From Trichobilharzia szidati (Eukaryota > Platyhelminthes > Trematoda > Strigeidida > Schistosomatidae), in assembly GCA_944472155.2 (NCBI GenBank), contig OX235279.1:119652110-119716109 (forward strand): 64,000 nt of DNA, read 5' to 3'. Made by a program: the position numbers and the translations under genes. Positions 52,970 to 63,586 of the stretch are shown here, one piece after another. Within the stretch, counting starts at the first letter, position 1; each line of letters starts with the position of its first letter. A model generated the notes under the pieces. The model had not been told where the DNA came from, did no database searches, and was given only the letters and a program-made list of their open reading frames with translations.

Positions 52970-53640
52970 CAGCGTGAAAATGACTATCGAACAAAGGAGC
53001 ACGGAGAGAAGAGTCGAGAAATACCTAGAACAACGGAAGAGGTGAAGAAATGTGGCAGTTACAACACTTCGAGAAAGGCAACGAAATGAGTATAATGATG
53101 ACGCAATGGAAGGATGTACATTATCAAAAGTCAAAACTGTCAGAGATAGGGTGTCAAAATGGATATCAAACTACAGATCTCGATGAGAGGAGTCGAAAGA
53201 TGCCAAGAACAACGGTAAAAGAGGAAGAAATGTGAAAGTTACAGCGATGCGAAATAGCCAGCGAATAGAGGTGGGGATGACGTAATGGAGAGTGGTTACT
53301 TTCGAAGACGAAGACTATGGAAGATGAGATGATAATATAGCTTTCAATCGATAGAACTTGAAGAGACGAGCAGAATGAGTACAAACACGGGGGTAAAAGT
53401 AAAAGGGTGCGGAAGTTACAGGGGTTTAAATTTGATAGGTGGGTGTGGCGGGATGATGTAATGGGAAAGTTGATGAGTTACAGAATCACAGAAACTACAG
53501 GAGATGGGCTATTGATATGGGTATCAATCGACAGGTCTCGACGAGAGGAGTACAATTATAACAAGATCAACTTCAGAATCTGTAAGAATAAAGAATTACG
53601 CGGGTACAAAAGGAAATACAAGAAAAGGCCACTCCTAAAG
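52970..53640 (+). repeat. Degenerate tandem array, period about 179 bases
   Basis: At least three units. The landmark gttaca occurs at about 53057, 53236 and 53415, each preceded by an aagaaatgtg/aagggtgcgg-like stretch. A second landmark, atgacgcaatgg/atgacgtaatgg/atgatgtaatgg, occurs at about 53098, 53276 and 53455. A third, cgannagaggagtcga-like, occurs at about 53010, 53180, 53360 and 53540. Units are purine-rich and diverged. Adjacent to the 5' side of the R2-type element. Confidence 0.6.
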
Positions 53641-53667
53641 CCAACTCGAGAACGATAATAATATATA

Positions 53668-53780
53668 TTTTCCTATGAATGTAGGACACACCAGTTGTAC
53701 AGGCATGGATAAGTATTATTTAGATTACATGAATTTGATTTATAGTGAAATTACATGGTTGCTGTCCTCTCTGACATCAG
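53668..53780 (+). repeat. Dispersed repeat shared with 38348-38490
   Basis: Shares the core ttgtacaggcatggataag and the flanks (an aggacacacca/aggaacatacca stretch before it, a ctgacat stretch after it) with 38348-38490 in the same orientation. It is too short and non-coding to classify. Confidence 0.55.
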
Positions 53781-54404
53781 TTAGTGAGCACATTCTGATA
53801 GCTAGTCGTTCAATGGAGCACATAAAGTAATATAGAAATATTGCCTTCGCATTAACAAAAAAACTCAAGTATGTGTCGGGTAAATTACAAATATAGGAAT
53901 TACACGAGTCGATTCCTCGTGCCAAGAAACCTCTAGAGGGTCGTCAGGAACCAGCAAAGAAAAACTCCAGGCCGAAAAAAATAAAGACAAACAAAATATT
54001 CAAGAAGAACACTATACACCTATACACTAGCATACAAGCAGGTAGTATAGGCGTGCCCACCAATCAGAGTGGCTAATTAGTAGCTTATCTCGCAATCGAT
54101 AAAAAATGAATAGGGCCTGTGGAAACGGATTTTGGTTGAATTTCGGTCAATGCGCAAAAGACAACAAAATTACAGCAACTGAGAATAAGTGAAAGTTCGT
54201 GCCTGAGGCATAAAATATTGGTCTCAGTAGCAAGTTTGAAAACAAATACCGAAAAGCAGAAAAAAGCCAGGACAAAGTGGTTTGCTGGGAATGACAGAAC
54301 GCTAAGAGTACTACGAAAAACCGCAGAGTGATCACAATATTATGAGGACAACGAGGAGATATTTCAACGTGAACTTGGAAAACTGCGTAAATTTCCATAG
54401 TAAA
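53781..54404. other. No gene seen
   Basis: AT-rich spacer without recognisable frames or structured repeats. Confidence 0.45.
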
Positions 54405-54603
54405 ATATTTATTTTTTATTTTATTTTGATTTACAGCTTGATTCCACACCATATTTTCAGTACAAGTGTGGAATTTTCAGCATGGATATCGGTAGCCCAA
54501 ATTCAGGCCGACCATAGATATCGGGTGTGCGCCGGCAGGGGATCGAACCCCGGACAATGTTCATGGTCGGCGAGAGTCCTAACCACTGTGCCACCGACGC
54601 AGT
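54405..54603 (-). repeat. tRNA-derived SINE (SINE-5)
   Basis: Minus strand begins near 54602 with a tRNA-like unit: GCGTCGG pairs with CCGGCGC, A box TGGCACAGTGG, B box GGGTTCGATCC. The anticodon stem does not form, so it is not a functional tRNA. The body matches SINE-3 and ends in an A-rich tail (T-rich on the plus strand at 54405-54430). It is the most complete copy of this SINE family here. Confidence 0.72.
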
Positions 54604-56139
54604 AAACGAAAGTTGAGAAAAATAGGGCCTATTAGAAATAGAAGCTACAGCAGGATGTGGTGAAATTTGGAGAGGTACAGAGAATAGACAGTGCAGATTT
54701 AGGGAAATTAGATCAGAGGCTCAGACGGGTGAAAGGGATGAAGGTACAATTAGACAAACAGGGGGAGGAGCATAATATTTTGAAAGGGTGCTAAAATGTG
54801 GTCGAAAGCTACCTCCCGTTAAAAGGTTTGGGAGAAGGCAAAAAGCTACGGCTTTTTGTAAAAATAAAGAAATAGTGTTGACGATTTGGAATCTGAGATG
54901 TATGTACAAGTTTAACTTTGGAAAGAGGCAGCAGAACTCTCCTGTTGGGGGGATACTATGCGGGGAGGGGGGCGATAGGAGTATGAAGCTTTTCGGTCTA
55001 CAGGGTGAAGAATGATGAAAGAAGTTGTTTTGGATGGTTCAGGATAGAGATATTTGGAGAGAGAAGAAGAAGACTGAATAAATCTGAAATATTATAGGTG
55101 GTATTAGGAGCGAAAGTGGAAAAAGGTCTCGTGGAGGGAAATAGAAAGGTAATGATGAGACAAAAGGTGGCCTCGGTCCTACTAGATAGACCAAGGGAGA
55201 TTAAAAACAAGGACCAGTGTTGTCACTGTCACTAGATCAGGAAATCCTTTGTTGAGTATAGAGTACTTTTTCGGCCGAGATGGCTAAAAGTAATGAAAAC
55301 AAAATGATGTGGAGGAGAAATGGACAAATAATGAGAATAAAATAGGTATCAAAAGATTCAACTCGCCGAGCTGCGACCAATTATTACAATTTCAGAAAGT
55401 TAGAATGAGATGAAAAAGAAATAATAGGTGAAAATAGTTGAAATTTACCGTTTTTCAGTCAGATACTGCAAGTTAATAAGCAAAAATCGTAAGTTGAAGG
55501 AATTACTTGGTAAAAGGTATATGAAAAGAACAAGTTTGGGGACTAGTAACACCATGTCAAAAATAATGGAGAAATAAGCTATAGTTCTGATGAAACTAAC
55601 GAAAAAGTAAATTCCGAAAATCAGGGTTTAAGGTAGATTCGGACTGTCACAGAATTGAGACGACTGGTGATGAAAACGTCAGATTTCCAGTATAATCAAC
55701 ACTAAGTCAATAAAAATAGACTATTAAGAACAAAATCGACAACTATTAACAGATAACAATCCTCCTATTAGAATAATAAAGATACTTAAAAGGGGGCAAC
55801 TTCAGTCAAGGGTGGAGTTCGTTAGAAAAAAGAAAAAAATCAGAACTATAGATATAGCACTGAATAGATAATATAACACGCAAAACTTCGAAAAATTGCA
55901 TAGACTCACCAAACTGAACCAGATATATCCCATAAAATATACATCCAAAACCTGCAGATGGCAGGGTCAGTGATAACAGAGTTTATATAATACTTCCAAG
56001 GAAAAATAGTACCTCACAAGTATTCTTGTGTGTAGAATGTGAAAATTCAACAGTTTCCGGTAAAAATTGTGTGTAAATAGTTTGTATACGGTTTGAAAGA
56101 ATTCGAACGAAAATGTAGCGTCTCAATTCCAATTGCGTG
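54604..56139. other. Purine-rich spacer, no gene supported
   Basis: About 1.5 kb, A/G-rich on the plus strand. Open frames reflect composition. No RT, transposase or tRNA-like signal was noticed. Confidence 0.45.
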
Positions 56140-57400
56140 ATAGCGTCACTACACCAGCTATCAGTGTGTCTTGGCACAGTATGCGAGTAGGTTGTGTCGC
56201 TGTTGTCCTTAGACTCTATGCCCTTATTTTTGTTTTTAGTTTGGTTGCTAGCATGGTTTTGAATATTATTTACCTTAAAGCGTGAGTTATTCTTGGGAGT
56301 CTGAATATGTTGGGAATTCTTCGCAACAAGTGGCGTATTTCGGAATGTTTTGTTACCGAGTTCCATTTGCTTTGTCATGTTTTGGCTAGGAGAAGATGTT
56401 GTCAGCTCACAGGAGGGATTGATTACCATCTTATGGCTGTCCATAGACATATATAGATCCACCGTAGAGGGAGGAGAGGTTAATTTAGGAGTAAGACTAT
56501 AGCTCACAAGTCTTTCTTTTGGTTTCGTTTTCTGTGGAGCTATTTTTGTGAGACTAGAGAGGGGGGAGGCTATGAGTTCTACCGTGTTGGCAGTGTGTAT
56601 ATCTATCTTAGTGGCTTGCGGTGTCTTGCCATTTGGTTTATTAAGGTGACTGTAAGCACGCCTTTCAATCACTGTCTTATCTGCTACAAATTTTATCTGT
56701 TTGTAGCTTGTGTCCTGTAATAGGATACGTTGTATGTTGGTGAAATTTTTAGCCTCTGTCTGCGCTTCGAACTGAAGGCGTATAGGACAGCAGTGGTCGT
56801 GCTGACTCTTCTTCAGTCTGTGACATTTTGTTTGGGAGTTAGGCATTTTCGACGCCCTAAGTAAGATGCTTTGAACCTTTTTCAACCCCTCATCATCTGG
56901 TATCTTTTAGACAATCACACTTAGTTTAGTATCAAGTCTTTTGATAACCTCTGTTGTGATGAAGTTTATCAAGGTGTCTACCTTAGTTACTGATTCTGTG
57001 TCAAGTTTGCCAGGGGCAAGTTCACAGACCTGTGATTTTATATCACTAATCTGTGTTGATAGTTCAGATAAGTTGGCCAAATTTTCTGAAAATCCTGCAT
57101 TCGTAACTTTACTACACCTTATGTCCCGCATCTCAGTCTTCAGTTCTTCTACAGACAGCTTTAGTCGTTCTATTTCTGAAGTAAGTGTTGGAGCTGGACT
57201 TGGTATCTGAAGTTTTGTGACACGTACATAGGGTGAAGTGAAGAGGTTTATGTCAGGACCAGGTGCTGAGTTTGTAGAGGCGATGCTACTGTTGGTTGTC
57301 AGCAAGTTTTCGCCCTCAGTTTCAGCCACAGTAGATGGTAGTGAACCGACAGCTCGACGCTTGCGGCGTATTGGCAAGCTGTGCACCTCATTTCAATACT
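56140..57400 (-). pseudogene. CR1-type ORF1 remnant (CR1-F)
   Basis: Two minus-strand frames, 57386-56907 and 56885-55983, separated by a TAA in Val-Ile-Val-stop-Lys-Ile-Pro-Asp-Asp-Glu. The equivalent place in CR1-E ORF1 is Val-Leu-Ala-Tyr-Asn-Ile-Pro-Asp-Arg-Glu, so one base change made the stop. The first part has a coiled-coil-like heptad region (Ile-Glu-Arg-Leu-Lys-Leu-Ser-Val-Glu-Glu-Leu-Lys). The second has the shared Cys-His-Arg-Leu-Lys-Lys domain and a basic, polar tail. Similarity fades near 56140, and the rest of the frame to 55983 is probably unrelated. ORF2 does not follow. Confidence 0.68.
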
Positions 57401-58484
57401 TCGTGGGAGTTGTGCTGCTGCGAGCACATTTGTACTATTAGTCATCACGTTGACAGGTGACTGAGTTCATGGCTTTTTTGTATGACTAACCATAACTAAT
57501 TAGTGAAAGAGTTATTGGTTAAAATTATGGAACTGGAGAAACACTTGTGCGAGTCTCACAGCAAAAATAGAAATATATATCGAATCAAGCTAAAATGTAA
57601 CGCAAACGTTGAACGTACCGCGGATACAAAAAGAGCTAGAATGCTCCGTCATACATATATATATCGTACTGATTCTAGCTGACTTAGAGCATCTTCTACG
57701 TGAACCCAACTGGTATACCGTTGACTAAACATAATTCCGTCAAAAGATTTTTTGATATCCACTGATATAGGAAGGGCAGGTTGGTTGCCATTCTCTCCAG
57801 GTGCCAATGCGTTCATTCGGTATCACTGTAAATGAAAACAGAAGCTTTTGAATTAAAAATTCACGAATAGCCAACAGAATACAACAAGCAACCTGAAAGT
57901 GACACTGACTTGGAAAATGTAGCGGAATTGCCTACCAAAATTACCGTTTTGGAAGGTTCCTGATTATGGCCGCAAACGTTTATTGAAACACTTGTGAACG
58001 ACATATATGGACATAAGTGATAAAACAAAGCTCTGAAAAGATCACTGAGAGGCCACAGACAGGAGTAAACACCAAGGATTTTAGGTTCACCCTATAATTT
58101 TTGCATGAAACACATTCTTAAGTATCCTCCTGTACGACAAATGCCTTCAGGCCTAAAGATAGCTTCTGACGACTATTCTTAGCAAAATCAACACAGTTCA
58201 ACCCAAATAAAAACAGAATCACGCCAAATGCAGCTACCTGGATCAAACGAAGCAAATCAGCCAAACTCAAACCAACTAGACCGAGCAAATGTCCTCAAGG
58301 TGAAGGTGGAGGCGCCACTTCAAACAGGGGATATGCCATATCAACGCCCCTCATCCCTCCTTAATTCTTGATACCGTTGTAATGAGCCAGTCATGAAAAG
58401 GGATGATTATCATACGCACTTGCGAATAATTGAATGCGAATGAGGTCCAAAGACATTCCAACCCCCCTATGACAATCCACAGAA
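57401..58484. other. No gene seen; short TA run at 57653-57665
   Basis: Apart from a small (TA)n run, nothing structured was found. It lies between CR1-F and Merlin-B. Confidence 0.45.
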
Positions 58485-58856
58485 GGCCAAGTTAAACTTT
58501 AGACACCAGTAACTACCAATCAGCGAACGACATCGAATTATCCAATGAGATTCACGAACGTGGTTCAATGTTGTATAGCGCTTGATTCATTTCAATGCGT
58601 GCCCTTACAGGGTTAGGTTTGCAATTCGAGGTGGATAGTGTCCTTTAGTATTGCCTGGACTTAGGCTTGCTTCGAGAGGAGAGAAGTTGTTTGTGTGGTT
58701 GTGTAATGACTCTAAAGGAATTACTGGGTCAACTGATGGTTTTGTACATCGTTGTGGAATATGCTGAAAGCGAGTTAGTATTAGAGAGGGTAATATTTCG
58801 TAGGAACATTTTTGCCAGGTCGCATCTCTCCCTAACCCAGATTTTGTGCATTTGCA

Positions 58857-59687
58857 GGCAAAGTTCTACAATAGAGTCCCAAGGAACGAACGGACAAGTG
58901 ACCTTGAGCCGACCAGTCAGAAAAAAGGATGATTTTTGCATAAAATCTTACGTATATTTACATAAAAAAGCATAAAAAACGTTAAACAGGATATTTTTCT
59001 CTAATATGAGATAAAAATATCTCCCAATTTTGTATTGGGGTTTCAGTTTTTAAGTTGAACCAATTTCTATACATGTATTCATCCAGATGACTAAAAATAA
59101 CTTGGTTTTGAAAACCATTTATAGCTTTTATTCTATTTTTTAATCTTCCCCAGAAACCTTCGATGGAATTATTACGAGTACCGGTGACAGGGTCGACGGA
59201 ATCATTCGAATGGTTCACTCTATGATGTATATATCCCAATTGTGATAATTGGCTATATCCCGCCCATTGATCTGTGTGAATGGTGGTGCCTGGTAACACT
59301 AGACGCTGAATAAGAGGGAGGAGGAGTGTATGAGCACTCCTATCTAGAATCAGCTCCATAAACCCTTTGCGAATCTAGGTATCATAAATTCCTAAAACCC
59401 AAACGTTATTCGCTCTGGCACCCAGTAATTGGACAGAAACAAGATATTCAAGCAAAGGTAAACTTTCGACACCAATAACAACCAACCATCAAAGACAGTT
59501 TCAACTTTTCAAAGAAAGTTCCTAGAAGACAATTAATTCAGTGTCACTTACCAGTATGCACAATTATTCGCGCTAGAATAATGGTGAGCTTCCTCAACCA
59601 ATAACTAGCATGCGTTCAGGGTCATTGGAACATTCACAAGGTCATTGGTTCATTTACAATCTTGGGACTCTATTGTTGAACTTCGCC
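58857..59687 (-). mobile_element. Nested Merlin C2 (831 bases) inside Merlin-B
   Basis: Ends are inverted repeats: 58857-58883 starting ggcaaagttctacaatag, and 59661-59687 as its near-exact complement (two differences in 27 bases, weaker match further in). The 8-base duplication catttgca lies at 58849-58856 and 59688-59695. The repeat sequence differs from the outer Merlin, so it is another subfamily. It is internally deleted, and near 59456-59500 it contains a solo sequence resembling the outer family's end (gcaaaggtaaactttcgacacc). Confidence 0.86.
58982..59420 (-). pseudogene. Nested Merlin transposase, C-terminal two-thirds
   Basis: Minus strand: Ala-Asn-Asn-Val-Trp-Val-Leu-Gly-Ile-Tyr-Asp-Thr, a stop, then the open frame 59359-58982 of 125 codons. 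It has the second catalytic Asp in His-Thr-Asp-Gln-Trp-Ala-Gly-Tyr, His-His-Arg-Val-Asn-His-Ser, and the catalytic Glu in Asn-Ser-Ile-Glu-Gly-Phe-Trp-Gly-Arg-Leu-Lys, followed by Ser-His-Leu-Asp-Glu-Tyr. The zinc ribbon and first catalytic Asp are missing. It was probably mobilised in trans. Confidence 0.82.
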
Positions 59688-60292
59688 CATTTGCAATTAC
59701 TGGGTACTGAAAAAGCTTGTGAGAGCCGTTGCTGCCGAGACGGAGAACAGCCTCGTCTCAACAGTTCAGTGATACCAGCACTGCAGAGACATCGCCTCAT
59801 GGAAAATGTACAGAATTACTTCGTTGTTAGGCGGGGACGACGTAGTAGTGCATGTGGATGAGACAGTGTTGGTGAAGAAGAAATATAACCGCTGTCGTCA
59901 GAGAGCGAACAACATTTGGGTCTTAGGTTTATACGGCACGTCCCCCTGAAAAGGAATTGTTGAAAGAATAGCAGACATTGAAGGATTTTGGGGTCGATAG
60001 AAAAGCAGAATAATAACTATGAATGCATCTCAAAAGGATCTCATTTATAGACATTTAGATGAATATATGCATAGAATGTGGTGCGACTTCTCTATTGACA
60101 GTGCCATGCTGAATTGGGAAATGTTCTCTCCCATGTTAAGGAAAGATACCCATTGTAACCGTTTTATTATTTTTTATGCATTTTTCTACAAATATACTTT
60201 TCCGCTTATCATAAAGGCCTCTTTCATGTGATTGGTCCGTTCAAGGTCGTTTGCTGATTGGCAGTTACTGGTGTCTAAAGTTTAACTTTGCC

Positions 60293-62221
60293 GGCAAATG
60301 ATAAGTGAAACAATCTCTGAGAGAACTGGCACCATAATTACCTCCCAGGATAGACGACTGAAACACTGGAAAGAACACTTTGAGGAGCAGTTTAATTGGC
60401 CTACAGCCACACTTAATCTGCCGAACATCCAACACCTCCCTGAATGGGATATAGACACAGGTCCTCCGTCCTTAACTTAGGTTACTAAAGCTGTCACTAG
60501 TCTGAAACGAGACAAAGCAGCGGGAACCTGATGCAATGACTCCAGAGATATTTAAGTACGGTGGAGACAGTTTACCGTCTGCATTAACTGAGGTTCTAGG
60601 CAGCGTCTGGGAATCAGAGGAAGTCCCATCGGGTTGGTGTAAGTCACTGATCATCCCGATATACAAGAAGGGAGACAAGTCCTCCTGTGATAATCACAGA
60701 GGGATTAGCTTGACTAATATAGCATCTAAAATCCTAGGCTCAATAATCATGCGTAGACTAAGTGGTGCTCGGGAGGCACAAACACGACAGAACTAGGCAG
60801 GTTTTAGGCCAGGAAGAGGGTGTATTGATCATCTCTTCACTCTTCGACAGATTCTAGAACATAGGTATTCTTACTGGCGTCCAACAATCATTATATTTCT
60901 TGACCTGAAGGCGGCATTCGATTCTGTCGACCGAGAGGTTCTCTGGCTATGCTTGGCTGTAAAGGGAATGCCGATAAAATAAATTGCACTGATCAAGGTG
61001 CTCTAATCGAACTCATGCAGCCAAGTGCGCGCTTACGGCGAGTTGTCATCTGAAGTGGTGACGACTAATGGTGTCCGTCAGAGATGCCCATTATCCCCAT
61101 TTCTATTCAATTTCATCATAGATGTACTAATGGACTTAACCCTAACTCACTTCAGAGACTCAGGGATTGACTTGCTACCAGGGAATAATCTCGTCGACTT
61201 AGAATATGCGGACGATATTTTCCTTCTAGGCGAGGACGCTGACAAAATGCAGAGTCTTATGAACACCTTGAGCAACAATCTTCGTATATTTGGCATGCGA
61301 TTCGCCCCTGTAAAATGTAAGATGATGCTGCAGGATTGGATTTCACCGACCCCTAGATTAGAAATAGGAAGTGAAGTGGTAGAGCACGTTGACCGCTTCA
61401 CTTACTTGGGAAGTACCATCAGTCCTAACGGGTTGATCTCTGATGAAATCTCAGCACGAATACAGAGGGCTAGTTTCGCATATGCCAGTTTACACCGTCT
61501 CTGGCGTAGACGCGATATCCGACTATCGACCAAAGGGCGGGTGTACTGCTCAACAGTCTGCTCCGTCCTCCTTTATGGCTGTGAGACCTGGCCATTGAGA
61601 GCAGAAGACATGAAAAGATTAGCTGTCTTCGATCATAGGTGTCTGCGTTCTATCTCCCACGTGAAGTCGCATAATAAGGTGAGCAATATTGAGGTTAGGC
61701 GTCGAGTGCTAGGTAAGGCGGGGAAATCAGTCTACGAGACTGTGAAATTACATCGACTGAGATGGTTAGGACATGTGCTACGTATACCTAGTCATCGCCT
61801 TCCTCGACAGGCAATGTTAGCTGATATAGGGCCAGGCTGGAAAAGAGCTAGCGGCGGCCAAACCAAAACATGGCACCAGTCAATGAAATCCACAACAGTT
61901 AGTCTAAGCCACGTAGGAAGGTGTAGACTTCCTGACTGGTTCGGGTCCTCGGGACAGTAAAAACCAAGGGTTGGTGACATGGCTCAAATTCGTTCTCAAT
62001 GGCTGGTGCAGATGCATCCACTCCTTGTGACTTATAATATCCAATAAGACTATAATGATCTTCGATATTACTATTCTTTTTGCCTCGTTTCCCTGTTTAC
62101 GATCTCTATTTTACATTTGCTTTTACTTTCTTCTCTTGCTTTGTGTGTTGCATGGAGTATAGGGACTTGAACTGCTGCATATCGGTGCAAAGTTCAATGT
62201 TGAAAACAGACAGACAGAATA
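60293..62221 (+). mobile_element. RTE-type retrotransposon fragment (RTE-2), 3' half
   Basis: Same family as RTE-1, plus strand. It starts abruptly after the Merlin-B end at the position of RTE-1 residue 531 and runs to the 3' untranslated region and the (CAGA)n end at about 62207-62219. Being 5'-truncated it lacks the endonuclease. Confidence 0.82.
60298..61960 (+). pseudogene. RTE-2 reverse transcriptase, multiple lesions
   Basis: RT from fingers to end: Arg-Arg-Leu-Lys-His-Trp-Lys-Glu-His, a stop after Pro-Ser-Leu-Thr, a frameshift at Lys-Ala-Ala-Gly near 60525, then Lys-Ser-Leu-Ile-Ile-Pro-Ile and Gly-Phe-Arg-Pro-Gly-Arg-Gly after a stop near 60794. Motif A Phe-Leu-Asp-Leu-Lys-Ala-Ala-Phe-Asp-Ser lies near 60905, with two stops near 60980-61005. 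The open frame 61025-61960 has catalytic Tyr-Ala-Asp-Asp near 61205 and the complete C-terminus, with the Leu-Leu-Tyr-Gly-Cys-Glu-Thr-Trp segment that RTE-1 lacks. Confidence 0.85.
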
Positions 62222-62909
62222 ATAGAGCTAACTAGATTTAGTTCTCATAATCAACAAGATACATGTGTATACTATTACTATACAGTGAATGTACTAAGTG
62301 AAACAATTAGGAAAATTAAAGGTGTTATTGCCTTCTCCAGTGCACTGCACTTGCCACAATCACGAGAACTACCTACATTTGCTAGCTGAGCAGTCAGTTA
62401 AGCAGACAATGGCACAATATTAAGAGGTACCTTTTATATATTGAATCCACATAACTACTATTGTAGTGTGCAAATATATATTAAATCCATTCAGACATAA
62501 CCTTTCAACTTACGATAATTCCTGTCCAAACACACATACGTTGAAAGACACATCTACATGATAACTTCTGTTCTCATATAAAGTTCTGTTTGCATTTATA
62601 TGTGATTCCCATGTACTGATAGCCTTCACTTGTCAAACATTACTGTTCTTCAAACGAAAATAGCCACATTGATATCTTGAGATGTGAAGTCTACACTGAA
62701 TGATACTATGCCGAAAGGTGCGGCTTCTACATAAAGCAAACTATTTGTGTAGGTGACATTAACCTCCAACTATTTCATCTTCCTCATTAGAGCGATATTT
62801 TGACACAGTCCACCTGACACACTAATAACTGTTACCAATATGCTAATGTAACAAGTAACCAGCAAGCACACAGATAATGAAAGCAGAACGCGAACTGTGC
62901 AAGAGAGGG
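62222..62909. other. No gene seen
   Basis: AT-rich, no recognisable element. It may be the downstream flank of the host gene candidate on the minus strand. Confidence 0.45.
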
Positions 62910-62915
62910 TTTATT
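62910..62915 (-). promoter_or_regulatory. Polyadenylation signal AATAAA
   Basis: Minus-strand AATAAA, 56 bases past the candidate TAA stop of the host exon. Position and context fit a 3' end, although the hexamer is common in AT-rich DNA. Confidence 0.4.
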
Positions 62916-62970
62916 CCACAAAAATTGATTTTTAAAAGGTGCGGGATTACAGTTCTAGGGTATAACGGTT

Positions 62971-63047
62971 TTACTGGGCTTCATTAATGTCTAAATTCTC
63001 TAACTCATATACCTCCTGGTCCAGACAGTTGACTCCCGGGTGTCTTC
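62971..63047 (-). CDS. Candidate terminal exon of a host gene
   Basis: On the minus strand a strong acceptor, ttctccacttgcag, ends at 63048. The exon then starts GAAGACACCCGG. One frame (skipping two bases) runs Arg-His-Pro-Gly-Val-Asn-Cys-Leu-Asp-Gln-Glu-Val-Tyr-Glu-Leu-Glu to a TAA at 62971-62973. An AATAAA polyadenylation signal lies on the minus strand at 62915-62910, 56 bases further on. Base composition is richer in G and C than the neighbourhood. The frame is not certain: joining to the candidate exon at 63261-63298 allows only the two other frames, which stop earlier. I do not recognise the protein. Confidence 0.42.
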
Positions 63048-63260
63048 CTGCAAGTGGAGAAAATAAAACATTGATTAGTATTATAATATAGGTTTTGTTT
63101 CTATTACACTAAGAGTGGGTCGCAGTCAGATCACATGACGCGGACACCAACATGACTTTCCAGGAAATGAGAATTCCTATCAATCCAGAAAACATATAAC
63201 ACAATTTTATCAAAACTTATTGACAAAACAATTTAACAAGCAAAATTTCAACCAACATAC

Positions 63261-63298
63261 CGGATAAGTCCAGCCTGCAGGAAGTCTAGAGTTTTCAT
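63261..63298 (-). CDS. Candidate upstream exon (38 bases)
   Basis: Minus strand: acceptor ...agtatacag before 63298, then 38 bases ending CTTATCCG, then donor GTATGTTGG at 63260. Joined to the exon at 63047 across a 213-base intron, it gives either Met-Lys-Thr-Leu-Asp-Phe-Leu-Gln-Ala-Gly-Leu-Ile-Arg-Lys-Thr-Pro... or Glu-Asn-Ser-Arg-Leu-Pro-Ala-Gly-Trp-Thr-Tyr-Pro-Glu-Asp-Thr.... It rests only on splice-site appearance. Confidence 0.3.
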
Positions 63299-63510
63299 CT
63301 GTATACTTTATACAGTTTGAAATGGGGCTTATCTATCTTAAAAAGTTTCGTTTAGCTTTCTTAATGACGATAAATATATCGTTCAAGTATCTATCTAAAG
63401 TGACAAATAAAACCAAGCAAATCTTTTCCGTTTAAGAGGTTTCACATGAAGATTTGCTAGAGCAGGAGGTGTTGATAATGGATTCATTTGTCTGACAGCA
63501 TAGTCTTTCC

Positions 63511-63586
63511 GGCAAAGTTAAACTTTAGACACCAGTAACTACCAATCAGCGAACGACATCGAATTATCCAATGAGATTCACGAACG
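63511..63586 (+). repeat. Merlin terminal fragment
   Basis: Starts ggcaaagttaaactttagac and matches the first 76 bases of Merlin-B (58485-58560) almost perfectly, ending at gattcacgaacg, where it meets RTE sequence. Only one Merlin end is present. Confidence 0.8.

Larger units (their letters stand above)
58590..60172 (+). pseudogene. Merlin-B transposase, split and decayed
   Basis: N-terminal part: Gly-Leu-Gln-Phe-Glu, a stop, Tyr-Cys-Leu-Asp, the Cys-Leu-Cys-Gly-Cys ribbon, then Val-Leu-Glu-Arg-Val and Arg-Ser-His-Leu-Ser-Leu-Thr-Gln-Ile-Leu (to 58850). After the nested insertion: Tyr-Trp-Val, then Val-His-Val-Asp-Glu with the first catalytic Asp near 59850, Lys-Lys-Lys-Tyr-Asn-Arg, Ala-Asn-Asn-Ile-Trp-Val-Leu, and near 60040-60070 Arg-His-Leu-Asp-Glu-Tyr. 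The segment with the second Asp is deleted, and only a degenerate Ile-Glu-Gly-Phe-Trp-Gly remains near 59980. Dead transposase. Confidence 0.75.
58485..60292 (+). mobile_element. Merlin DNA transposon B, containing a second Merlin
   Basis: Terminal inverted repeats of about 47 bases, 58485-58531 (ggccaagttaaac...) and 60246-60292 (...gtttaactttgcc), match those of Merlin-A. Transposase fragments lie on the plus strand at 58590-58850 and 59696-60170. They are separated by a nested Merlin (58857-59687), across which the coding sequence resumes. No 8-base duplication is visible at the outer ends: left flank ccacagaa, right flank ggcaaatg, where RTE-2 begins at once. Confidence 0.8.

Noticed and set aside
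52730..53235. Lysine/asparagine-rich proteins of 119 and 61 codons
   Set aside because: They are open only because the sequence is A-rich and tandemly repeated; there is no start context or family motif.
54530..54603. Functional tRNA gene
   Set aside because: The acceptor stem and T arm fit, but the anticodon arm does not pair, and the same head recurs attached to SINE bodies.
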